From: Methanobacteriota archaeon
GTDB lineage: Archaea > Thermoplasmatota > Thermoplasmata > Methanomassiliicoccales > Methanomethylophilaceae
NCBI GenBank assembly: GCA_023402275.1
Contig: JAEXCH010000006.1
Coordinates: 1 to 64,000, forward strand
Direction of reading: 5' to 3'
DNA: 64,000 nucleotides
Shown here: one piece after another, positions 50,901 to 58,463 of the stretch
How the letters are laid out: every line of letters starts with the position of its first letter
How positions within the stretch are numbered: position 1 is the first letter of the stretch
Notes under the pieces: generated by a model
What the model was told of the DNA's origin: nothing
What the model saw: only the letters and a program-made list of their open reading frames with translations
The model's database searches: none
Position numbers and translations under genes: made by a program

Positions 50901-51595
50901 GGCTCGTTGATCAGTGCGACATGCCTTTCACAGCGGAAGGCGTGACTCCAGACCTCGTTGTCAACCCGCACGGTATCCCGTCGCGTATGACCATTGGCCA
51001 CGTCCTTGAGATGATAGCCGGAAAGGTCGGTGCGATGGAAGGCAGGATAATCGACGGAACGGCATTCTCCGGAGAGAGGGAAGGCGCCATCCGTGATGCT
51101 CTCGTCAAGAACGGATTGGGAATGCACGGAAAGGAGTGCATGTACGACGGTAAGACGGGAAGGATGATACAAACTGAAGTTTACACAGGTGTGATCTTCT
51201 ATGAGAAACTGCACCACATGGTAAGCGGTAAGATGCACGTGCGTTCGAGAGGACCCGTTCAGATACTCACAAGACAGCCCACCGAGGGACGTTCCAGACA
51301 GGGAGGTCTCAGATTCGGTGAGATGGAGCGTGACTGTCTTATCGGTCACGGTGCAGCGATGGTCATCAAGGACCGTCTGCTCGATGAGTCAGACGGAACA
51401 CAGCAGTACATCTGCGGAAACCCGACATGCGGCCATATCGCAATAATGGACAGACACGGATCGTTGTACTGTCCGGTATGTAAGAACAACTCGAGCATAT
51501 ACCTCGTTCAGACGTCATACGCATTCAAACTACTGATGGATGAGCTTCTGTCACTTGGTGTTGCCATGAGACTTCAACTGGAGGACCTGACATGA
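47996..51595 (+). CDS. rpoB: RNA polymerase subunit B, single fused chain
   Basis: This is the second-largest polymerase subunit, with the lobe, protrusion, fork, hybrid-binding and clamp regions in one chain of 1199 residues. Many methanogens split it into B'' and B'. The single chain is typical of Thermoplasmata and other archaea. The catalytic lysine/hybrid-binding regions (GYNIEDALVMNKSS, GDKFCSRFGQKG) and two cysteine pairs (CECCDHALS, CKWCGD; later CGNPTCG and CPVCK) are intact. The start is TTG at 47996 (MRDLVKLYF). Confidence 0.97.
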   Translation: MRDLVKLYFAEKNIVNHHIASFDDFLASGSNPSSRMQKIVDDIRVPTDDAERGVIKLDPERTGGRNIEIRIGRKRDENGNIDPQAKPTIRIDPPKTMEANGYSHELTPMEARLRNLNYMSPVFVRFEVYEDGIEKDMSEGEKWVHVGDLPMMVKSSGCNLNKSVLEHNLDRKLSEDEYGQELVRQREDPREPGGYFIIGGTERVLITLEDLAPNRVMVEYNEKYGSAVEIAKVFSQKDGYRALTLVEKKKDGMVMVSVPVASGSIPLIALMKALGMESDAEIYDTIVSDEAMANIVYANIENSLDKKNYPPNGYHTKEDAILFLERNFAAGQAKEYRTKKVESILDRSLLPHLGDTEADRMKKAIFLGRIARSVLELSLKKRKEDDKDHYANKRLKLSGDLMEDLFRTSFSSLMKDLKYQLERNWGRKKSEFNISSSIRPDLLTHKLLHALATGNWVGGRAGVSQLLDRTSNMSAMSHLRRVTSSLTRSQPHFEARDLHPTQWGRLCPSETPEGQNCGLVKNAALIIDVSEGYPESDIKWMLKELGLGSVKDDGTRVYVNGDLVGTHRDADKLVAEIRDRRRYGLLSHGINIRFDEEMKEVIINCDEGRLRRPLMILKDGRTMITRKHVEGIRDGKVSWNDLFREGIIEWVDAEEEEDALVLVDAYDVPKRCECCDHALSPTDVDWMNPGQDEDPVLNCKWCGDNITVPSKITKEHTHMEIDPMVILGVASGIVPYPEHNSAPRVTMGAGMAKQALGIPAANYRIRPDTRGHIMHYPEVPMVQTQTMDFMGYNHRPAGQNFCVAVLSYHGYNIEDALVMNKSSVQRGLGRSSFLRSYRAEERRYPGGQEDHFEIPSPDIMGARADFAYASLGEDGLISPESEVTGSDVLIGKTSPPRFLEEETDFLTPQKRRETSVTVRPGERGFVDSVMVTESENGSRLVRVKVRDERIPELGDKFCSRFGQKGVVGRLVDQCDMPFTAEGVTPDLVVNPHGIPSRMTIGHVLEMIAGKVGAMEGRIIDGTAFSGEREGAIRDALVKNGLGMHGKECMYDGKTGRMIQTEVYTGVIFYEKLHHMVSGKMHVRSRGPVQILTRQPTEGRSRQGGLRFGEMERDCLIGHGAAMVIKDRLLDESDGTQQYICGNPTCGHIAIMDRHGSLYCPVCKNNSSIYLVQTSYAFKLLMDELLSLGVAMRLQLEDLT

Positions 51596-54393
51596 TGCGC
51601 GGAATAACGAAGAGGATAGGATCGATAAAGTTCTCATGCGTATCACCGGATGAGATCAGGAGGATGTCCGCCACGAAGATCATCACGGCGGATACCTACG
51701 ATGACGAAGGTTACCCGATCGAGATGGGATTGATGGACCCCCACATGGGAGTCATCGAACCCGGACTCAGATGCAAGACATGCGGCTGCAAGGTGGATGA
51801 ATGTCCCGGACACTTCGGGCACATCGATCTCGCTATGCCTGTGATACACGTCGGTTTCATAAAGGACATAAAACTGATGCTCGAGAGTACCTGCCGCAAG
51901 TGCGGAAGGATCATGCTAACAGCAGAACAGATCGACACCCGCAGGGGCGACATGTCGGACATGAAGGACCTCGGAGGAGGAACCATCGATCTGAAGAACT
52001 TCTCCAAGGAGACCGCAAAGGATGCATCCACAAAAGGGATATGTCCTTACTGCGGAGAGGAACAGATAAAGATCAAACTCGACAAGCCCACAACCTTCAG
52101 GGAAGTGGACGATAACCACAAACTAACTCCCAAGGAGGTGCGTGAGAGACTCGAGCGCATATCCGACGAGGATCTCAAGACCCTCGGAATGGACCCTGCA
52201 ACATGCAGGCCGGAGTGGATGGTGCTCACAGCACTCGCTGTTCCTCCTGTTACCGTAAGGCCGTCGATCACACTCGATTCCGGAGACAGATCGGAGGATG
52301 ATCTAACACACAAGCTTGTGGATGTACTCAGGATCAACCAGAGGTTGAGAGAGAACCGTGACGCAGGTGCGCCGCAGTTGATCGTCGAGGACCTTTGGGA
52401 ACTTCTGCAGTATCACGTAACCACATACTTCGATAACCAGACATCCGGGATACCGCCCGCAAGGCACAGGTCCGGACGTCCGCTCAAGACACTGGCACAG
52501 AGGCTTAAGGGAAAGGAAGGACGTTTCAGATCCAACCTTTCCGGTAAGCGTGTTAACTTCTCTGCCCGTACGGTCATATCGCCGGACCCACTGCTCTCTA
52601 TAAACGAGGTCGGGGTCCCTGACAGGGCCGCAAGGGAACTGACAGTTCCGGTGCATGTGAACGAGCACAACATCGAGAAACTCAAGGAGATGGTCGCCCG
52701 CGGACCCGAGCCGCCAATGGACAAAGGGTATCTTCCCGGTGTGAACTACGTCATCAGATCCGACGGAAGAAGGATAAGGGTCACCGAACGCAACGCGGAA
52801 GAGGTGGCAGAGAACATAGACATCGATTACACTATCGAGAGACAGCTCATGGATGGGGATGTGGTCCTATTCAACAGGCAGCCCTCACTCCACAGGATGT
52901 CCATGATGGCGCACCGCGTAAGGATAATGGACGGGAAGACGTTCAGATTCAACCTCTGCGACTGTCCCCCGTACAACGCTGATTTCGATGGTGATGAGAT
53001 GAATCTTCATGTCCTGCAATCGGACGAGGCACGTGCCGAGGCACGCATACTCATGCAGGTCCAGGAGAACATCCTCTCGCCGAGATACGGCGGACCTATA
53101 ATCGGTGCCATCCACGATCACATAACGGGAGCATACTTCCTGACACACGAGAATCCCAGATTCGACAGTTTCGAGGCGATGAACATCCTCTCGAAACTTC
53201 CGGACATAGAGATCCCGGAACCCATGATCGATGATGAGGGCAAGGAATACTGGACAGGAAAGCAGTTGTTCTCAATAGTCCTGCCGGATGATTTCAGGAC
53301 CACCTTCAAGGCCAATATATGTCAGAACTGTGACGTATGTACCAAGGAGAACTGTCCGTACGATGCATATGTCAAGATACGCAACGGACAACTCCTCTGC
53401 GGTACCATCGATGCCAAAGGTATCGGTAACAGCAAGGGAAAGGTCCTCGACAGGATAGCTCGTGATTATGGATCCGACAGAGCGGCAAGGTTCATCAATG
53501 AGGTGACCAGGCTTGCTTTGGGAGCGATAATGAACCATGGTTTCAGCACCGGTATAGGTGATGAGGACATACCCGAGGAAGCGGCATTGCAGATCGCGAA
53601 CTACAACCAAGAATGTATCAACAAAGTGTCCGAACTCGTGGAATCATATCAGGACGGTACACTGGACCAGATGCCTGGACGTTCCCTCAGGGAGACGTTG
53701 GAGGTGGAGGTCATGAAAGTTCTCGGACAGGCCCGTGACGAGGCAGGACGTGTTGCAGGGAAACATCTGGGTCTTTCGAATCCGGCTGTTATAATGGCAA
53801 AGTCCGGTGCTCGTGGTTCGATGCTTAACCTGTCACAGATGGCAGGTTGCGTCGGACAGCAGGCGGTCCGTGGTGAGAGATTGTCCAGAGGATACTGGAA
53901 TAGGACCCTCCCCCACTTCCACAAAGGTGATCTGGGAGCATACGCAAGAGGATTCTGCTCGAATTCATACAAAACTGGTCTCAACCCGACAGAGTTCTTC
54001 TTCCACGCAATGGGAGGAAGGGAAGGGCTGGTCGATACCGCGGTCAGGACGTCAAGGTCAGGATACATGCAGAGAAGACTGGTATCTGCTCTGGAGGATC
54101 TCAAACTGACATCCGACGGCACCGTAAGGAACACTGTCGGAACTGTCATACAGTTCATGTACGGTGAGGACGGGGTGGACCCGTCAAGGACGGTCAGAGG
54201 AAAGGCCATAGATCTGGACGATCTGTTCGCAGAGGTCCTTGGTGATGAGGCGGACTCACTCCTCCACATCGACGATCTGGATGTAGGCGATGACTACGGA
54301 TCCAGAGAGAAGGATGAGATGGAGTACACCGAGGAAGAGGAGAGCGAGGATTACGACGATCTTGACACCGACTATGATGGAGGAGGTGAGTGA
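51592..54393 (+). CDS. rpoA1: RNA polymerase subunit A' (RpoA1)
   Basis: A' is the N-terminal two thirds of the largest polymerase subunit. The 933 residues contain the clamp zinc motif (CKTCGCKVDECPGHFG near 60), a second CRKCGR, and the catalytic NADFDGDEMN with its three Mg-binding aspartates. The C-terminal 40 residues are highly acidic (TEEEESEDYDDLDTDYD). The start is ATG at 51592 overlapping the rpoB stop, or at 51595. A'' follows and overlaps. No intein is present. Confidence 0.98.
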   Translation: MMRGITKRIGSIKFSCVSPDEIRRMSATKIITADTYDDEGYPIEMGLMDPHMGVIEPGLRCKTCGCKVDECPGHFGHIDLAMPVIHVGFIKDIKLMLESTCRKCGRIMLTAEQIDTRRGDMSDMKDLGGGTIDLKNFSKETAKDASTKGICPYCGEEQIKIKLDKPTTFREVDDNHKLTPKEVRERLERISDEDLKTLGMDPATCRPEWMVLTALAVPPVTVRPSITLDSGDRSEDDLTHKLVDVLRINQRLRENRDAGAPQLIVEDLWELLQYHVTTYFDNQTSGIPPARHRSGRPLKTLAQRLKGKEGRFRSNLSGKRVNFSARTVISPDPLLSINEVGVPDRAARELTVPVHVNEHNIEKLKEMVARGPEPPMDKGYLPGVNYVIRSDGRRIRVTERNAEEVAENIDIDYTIERQLMDGDVVLFNRQPSLHRMSMMAHRVRIMDGKTFRFNLCDCPPYNADFDGDEMNLHVLQSDEARAEARILMQVQENILSPRYGGPIIGAIHDHITGAYFLTHENPRFDSFEAMNILSKLPDIEIPEPMIDDEGKEYWTGKQLFSIVLPDDFRTTFKANICQNCDVCTKENCPYDAYVKIRNGQLLCGTIDAKGIGNSKGKVLDRIARDYGSDRAARFINEVTRLALGAIMNHGFSTGIGDEDIPEEAALQIANYNQECINKVSELVESYQDGTLDQMPGRSLRETLEVEVMKVLGQARDEAGRVAGKHLGLSNPAVIMAKSGARGSMLNLSQMAGCVGQQAVRGERLSRGYWNRTLPHFHKGDLGAYARGFCSNSYKTGLNPTEFFFHAMGGREGLVDTAVRTSRSGYMQRRLVSALEDLKLTSDGTVRNTVGTVIQFMYGEDGVDPSRTVRGKAIDLDDLFAEVLGDEADSLLHIDDLDVGDDYGSREKDEMEYTEEEESEDYDDLDTDYDGGGE

Positions 54394-55834
54394 TCTGGCA
54401 AAGAAAGATACGCTAAAGGCACTGATCAACAGGGACATAAGCGAAGAGGTCGCAGAACTCCTGTTGACGAAGTACAACACCCTGGGATCCATATCGGATG
54501 CTCCGGTCGAGGAACTGGTCGATCTAGGTCTGTCGGAAGAAGAGGCGGAGGCCACCATCTCGAAGATCGGAAAGCGTGCCGCACGTTCATCCTCCGGAAC
54601 GAAGACCAAGAAGGTCGTCCCGGAACAGAAGATCGAGCCTATGGAGGAAGTGTTCCACGAACGTGTGTTCACTCCTGCCGAGATAAAGCTCAGGGGCATA
54701 GTCGAGAAACAAGGCGTCTATCTTCCAATGAAGATAATCACCGACATAGCGAACATCGTTGAGAACGCTGAACTTGAGGAGGAAGTGTACGAGAAACTGA
54801 TCGCAACAGCGAACAGGATGTACACCTCCCACCTGATGGACAAGAATGAGTCCACTGGGGTCATGGCGGCACACTCCCTGGGTGAGCCCGGTACGCAGAT
54901 GAACATGCGTACCTTCCACTACGCGGGAGTCGCTAACATAAACGTTACGCAGGGACTTCCCAGGTTGATCGAGATCGTGGATGCCAGACGTGTCCCAAGC
55001 ACTCCTTCCATGGAGATCCCCCTCACGGGTATAGCCGCAGAGGACGAGAGTGTTGCAAGACATGTCGCATCAGAGATAGAGGTCACATCCCTCCTTGACA
55101 TAGCTTCAGTTGAAACGGACATAACCAACATGCGTCTGATCATCACACCGAACAGCAGGAAGATGGCAGTCCGTAATCTGGAGATAGAGGATGTAGTCGA
55201 GAAGCTGAACAAGGTCAAGGCGGTCCGCGGTCTCGTTAAACAGGCGGACTTCAAGATAGAGATAACAGCGGATGAACCGTCATACAAGAGATTGCAGACG
55301 ATGTATGATGCCGTAAGGAATGCCAAGATCAAAGGCATAGACGGAGTTGCGAGAGCAGTTCTGAGCAAGGCCGGAGGATCCTGGAAGATCATCACCGAGG
55401 GAAGCAACCTCAAAGAGGTGTTGAAGATCGAAGGCGTCAATGCCAACAAGGTCATGACCAACAGTATACTGGAGGTCGCGGACGTTCTTGGTATCGAGGC
55501 GGCAAGGAACTCCATCATCCATGAGGCCATGGGAACTCTGGGAGAAGCAGGTCTGGATGTCGATATCAGACATATCATGCTCGTGGCCGACCTCATGACC
55601 AACGATGGTCAGGTGAAGGCCATAGGAAGACACGGAGTATCCGGAAAGAAGTCATCCGTCCTTGCAAGGGCGGCCTTCGAGATCACTGCCGCGCATCTAT
55701 TGCATGCGGCCATGGTCGGAGAGGTCGATCACTTGGAAGGAGTGACTGAAAACATCATAGTAGGACAGCCGGTAACGCTAGGTACCGGTGCAGTGAACCT
55801 TATTTACACACCCAAGAAGGGGGAGAATGAATGA
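54374..55834 (+). CDS. rpoA2: RNA polymerase subunit A'' (RpoA2) with N-terminal HhH extension
   Basis: A'' is the C-terminal third of the largest subunit. It has the trigger loop/bridge region (GEPGTQMNMRTFHYAG, TQGLPRLIEIVDARR) and the C-terminal jaw and clamp parts (RHGVSGKKSSVLARAAFE). The start may be ATG at 54374 or 54377, or GTG at 54386; the last has GGAGG just ahead. Before the conserved body there are ~100 extra residues containing a helix-hairpin-helix-like motif (ISEEVAELLLTKYNTLGSI ... ELVDLGLSEEEAEATI, residues ~16-65 counted from 54374). It overlaps rpoA1 by up to 20 nt. Confidence 0.95.
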   Translation: MMEEVSDLAKKDTLKALINRDISEEVAELLLTKYNTLGSISDAPVEELVDLGLSEEEAEATISKIGKRAARSSSGTKTKKVVPEQKIEPMEEVFHERVFTPAEIKLRGIVEKQGVYLPMKIITDIANIVENAELEEEVYEKLIATANRMYTSHLMDKNESTGVMAAHSLGEPGTQMNMRTFHYAGVANINVTQGLPRLIEIVDARRVPSTPSMEIPLTGIAAEDESVARHVASEIEVTSLLDIASVETDITNMRLIITPNSRKMAVRNLEIEDVVEKLNKVKAVRGLVKQADFKIEITADEPSYKRLQTMYDAVRNAKIKGIDGVARAVLSKAGGSWKIITEGSNLKEVLKIEGVNANKVMTNSILEVADVLGIEAARNSIIHEAMGTLGEAGLDVDIRHIMLVADLMTNDGQVKAIGRHGVSGKKSSVLARAAFEITAAHLLHAAMVGEVDHLEGVTENIIVGQPVTLGTGAVNLIYTPKKGENE

Positions 55835-56115
55835 GCGAGAAAGTAGATATAAGCAGAGCATTGAAGGCCGCGATCACCACCGGCAAGGTGGAGTTCGGGG
55901 TCGATCAGACAGAGAAAGCGATAAAGACAGGAAAGGCGCAGATGGTCATCCTGTCCAGGAACTGCCCCAGCGAGATGCTGACCGGGGACATCGATGTGAA
56001 AGTGCACGTTTACGAGGGTAACAACATGGAGTTGGGCGCCCTCTGCGGAAAGCCTTTCTCAGTGTCCGCACTGGCGGTCATCGATAAGGGTTCTTCTAAC
56101 ATCTTAACGTTGTGA
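55831..56115 (+). CDS. rpl30e: Large ribosomal subunit protein L30e
   Basis: A 94-residue L30e with the L7Ae/L30e-type fold that binds kink-turns. It has the typical ALKAAITTGKVEFGVDQTEKA and NNMELGALCGKPF segments. It begins in the last four bases of rpoA2 (ATGA) and precedes nusA by overlap. Confidence 0.95.
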   Translation: MSEKVDISRALKAAITTGKVEFGVDQTEKAIKTGKAQMVILSRNCPSEMLTGDIDVKVHVYEGNNMELGALCGKPFSVSALAVIDKGSSNILTL

Positions 56116-56549
56116 GTTCTATGTCGACGGATATCGTACTAAATGAGGATACCCTCAGATACATAGCGCTGTTCTCAGCCATAACGAAAGCTAGCCCGAT
56201 CGACTGCATGGATGCCGATGATAAGTTGGTGTTCGTGGTGGAGAAAGGACAGGGGAACATCGCCGTAGGAAAGAAAGGGGAACACATGATAAAGCTCAAG
56301 GACAAGACCGGGAAGAACATCCAGGTCGTAGAGTACTCTGAGGATCCTGAGCAGTTCGTAAAGAATGTTTTCCATATTTACAATCCTCAAAAGGTCGTTA
56401 TCGAACAACGCGGGAATATAACCCACGCCACGATCACGGTGGATCCCAAGCTCAAGGGACGCGCGATCGGAAAGGCCGGAAAGAATCTGCGTATAGCAAG
56501 GGACATCGTGAACAGACATCACGAGATCCAGAGCATAAGCGTTGACTGA
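56112..56549 (+). CDS. nusA: NusA-like transcription factor, KH-domain type
   Basis: A 145-residue archaeal NusA, with two KH domains only (GKKGEHMIKL and GKAGKNLRIARDI GxxG loops) and no N-terminal or S1 part. It acts in transcription elongation or termination and rRNA-associated complexes. GTG at 56112, overlapping the L30e stop as GTGA, or ATG at 56121, may be the start. It is the last gene of the operon. In many archaea rps12, rps7 and EF-2 continue from here, but a radical SAM gene on the other strand follows. Confidence 0.92.
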   Translation: MSSMSTDIVLNEDTLRYIALFSAITKASPIDCMDADDKLVFVVEKGQGNIAVGKKGEHMIKLKDKTGKNIQVVEYSEDPEQFVKNVFHIYNPQKVVIEQRGNITHATITVDPKLKGRAIGKAGKNLRIARDIVNRHHEIQSISVD

Positions 56550-56587
56550 TATCTCCCCCATCCGGTGTGAGAAACCCTTTAAAAATA

Positions 56588-56605
56588 CCTTTACTTTTTA
56601 CTTTT
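56588..56605 (+). terminator. T-rich terminator of the RNA polymerase operon
   Basis: The T-rich stretch CCTTTACTTTTTACTTTT lies ~40 nt after the nusA stop. Such T-runs end archaeal transcription. It overlaps the last codons of the convergent radical SAM gene. Confidence 0.4.
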
Positions 56606-57655
56606 AAGCGGTATACGCTCAACTTCCATTCTGTCCGATGTAGGGTATTCCTCGACTATGTAGCAGGGAGAACAGAGTTTCTTAGAGATCCTTTCAAGCA
56701 CCCACGGGGCGATCTCCACTCTGCCGAGATCCCTGTTGATCCAGATAAGATGAGACGGGACCCTGTACTTTGACATCAGGAGCGAATGCATATCATCAAG
56801 GTCATCTGCGTATACAACACCCTTCAATATGGTGCCGTCCTCGGTTATTACCTCATATTCCTTGGCCGTCACATTGGCCCTCCTTATGAGTCTGTTCCTA
56901 AGCTGGACACCGTCCTTGAATGTGGATGAACAGAAGTGTATCGGGATATCTGGGTATTTTATCATAAGGTCCAGGGCCATCTCCTCGGAGCCATGTATCG
57001 CGGATGAGAGTTCATCCTTTATCCTGAATCCACGATCCTCCATCATGTTCCAGTTGCTCTCAGAGAATTCGAACTCGTTTATGTTGATGAAACCGATGCC
57101 GGCATCATTGACAGAGAGTACCAACCCCTCAAGTTCCTTCTCGTATCCAGATATTGCGGGCACCTCTAGGCCGACATCCATTCCAGTTCCTTCAATGATA
57201 CTTCTCAATCCATCTGTGTCAAAACTTTCCCATTGGGACATGGGAGGGTGGAACCTAATCTCATCCAGACCAGCTTCGTAAAGTGCAAGTGCCTTCTCCG
57301 GGTCGACCATCGATGTGTATAGGTGGATATGATGCTCCTTACCGAAATGTTCTTTCAGCATCCTTATCGCCTCTACCGTACGGTCCATCATGATAAGGGG
57401 ATCCCCACCGGTTATTCCTGTTCCAGTGGCATCCATGGATTCGGCCTCTTCCAATGCTTCTCTCAGCTGTGTGATCCTTCTCTCATTCGCATAGATGACA
57501 TCCTTTCCCTTCTTCTCGGGGGATATTGGGCAATAGAAACAGTCTGTGCCGCATATGCCTGTTATCAGCAGGACCATCTTCGATCCATTGACACAATGTT
57601 CGCATCCTTTGGGAAGGGGACAGTTGGAGGCCGATCCGTATTCGTAGTTCCTCAA
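56591..57655 (-). CDS. Radical SAM protein, archaeal COG2108-like
   Basis: A 354-residue radical SAM protein. The cluster motif is CGTDCFYCP (CxxxCxxC) in TGICGTDCFYC near the N-terminus, with a further CPLPKGCEHC ahead of it. GTGITGGDP fits the radical SAM glycine-rich loop. It resembles archaeal proteins related to pyruvate formate-lyase activases, of no known substrate. It lies opposite nusA and pyrF on the minus strand and shares no operon. Confidence 0.85.
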   Translation of the reverse strand: MRNYEYGSASNCPLPKGCEHCVNGSKMVLLITGICGTDCFYCPISPEKKGKDVIYANERRITQLREALEEAESMDATGTGITGGDPLIMMDRTVEAIRMLKEHFGKEHHIHLYTSMVDPEKALALYEAGLDEIRFHPPMSQWESFDTDGLRSIIEGTGMDVGLEVPAISGYEKELEGLVLSVNDAGIGFININEFEFSESNWNMMEDRGFRIKDELSSAIHGSEEMALDLMIKYPDIPIHFCSSTFKDGVQLRNRLIRRANVTAKEYEVITEDGTILKGVVYADDLDDMHSLLMSKYRVPSHLIWINRDLGRVEIAPWVLERISKKLCSPCYIVEEYPTSDRMEVERIPLKSKK

Positions 57656-57716
57656 TTGTATCGATATACCATATGATGCGATGTCTTAATAAACATTGGA
57701 AGGCTAAGAGATTCGC

Positions 57717-58361
57717 ATGAGAAGGGACACAGGACTGATACTTGCGCTGGATGAGATCGATGCGAACAAAGCATTGGATGTAGCAAGGTCAGTATCCGAT
57801 GTCGTCGACGCTATCAAGATAAACTGGCCGCTGGTACTTTCTGCGGGTCCTGAGATGATAACCCGTCTTTCGGAGTTCTCCGATGTCATATGTGATTTCA
57901 AGGTGGCGGACATCCCTAACACGGTAAGGCTGATCGTCGAAGGCTCAGTTGCAAGAGGGGCCTCAGGAGTAATAGTACATGCATTCACCGGGGAGGATTC
58001 CCTCAAGGAAGCGGTAGATGCGGCCGGCAATGCGGAAATATTCGCAGTAACGGAGATGAGCCACCCAGGCGGCGTGACTTTCACCGCTAAGCACGCAGAG
58101 GAGATGACATTGATGGGAGTAAGGGCCGGGGTCGCAGGGTTCATAGCACCGGCAACAAGACCCGACAGGATAAGGATGATAAGGTCCTTGGCGGGAGACC
58201 TGAAGATCCTTTCTCCAGGGGTCGGGGCTCAGGGCGGATCGGCGTCAGCAGCCATATCGGCAGGTGCCGACCATGTGATAGTAGGAAGATCGATATACGA
58301 AGCTTCAGACCCACATTCCGTCGCATATTCCATAGCCACAGAGATAAGATCCCTTTTGTGA
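57717..58361 (+). CDS. pyrF: Orotidine 5'-phosphate decarboxylase PyrF
   Basis: PyrF makes UMP from OMP in pyrimidine biosynthesis. The 214 residues, a compact TIM barrel, have the catalytic network Asp12/Lys34 and Asp60-Lys62-Asp65 (DFKVADIPNT). The phosphate-binding end is GVGAQGG plus VGRSIYEA. The start ATG at 57717 follows the divergent radical SAM gene by 61 nt. The gene stands alone. Confidence 0.95.
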   Translation: MRRDTGLILALDEIDANKALDVARSVSDVVDAIKINWPLVLSAGPEMITRLSEFSDVICDFKVADIPNTVRLIVEGSVARGASGVIVHAFTGEDSLKEAVDAAGNAEIFAVTEMSHPGGVTFTAKHAEEMTLMGVRAGVAGFIAPATRPDRIRMIRSLAGDLKILSPGVGAQGGSASAAISAGADHVIVGRSIYEASDPHSVAYSIATEIRSLL

Positions 58362-58410
58362 CCGTCAAATCTTGCATTTTATTATAATATAGCGCGCCTG
58401 CCCGTAAACC

Positions 58411-58418
58411 TATAAATA
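58411..58418 (+). promoter_or_regulatory. TATA box of the STT3-like gene
   Basis: TATAAATA ends 45 nt before the ATG at 58464, so the start site would lie near 58438 with a ~26-nt leader. Confidence 0.55.
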
Positions 58419-58463
58419 GACAATTGAGCATGAGCCAATACTCTAATCAATGGAGAAATCAGA

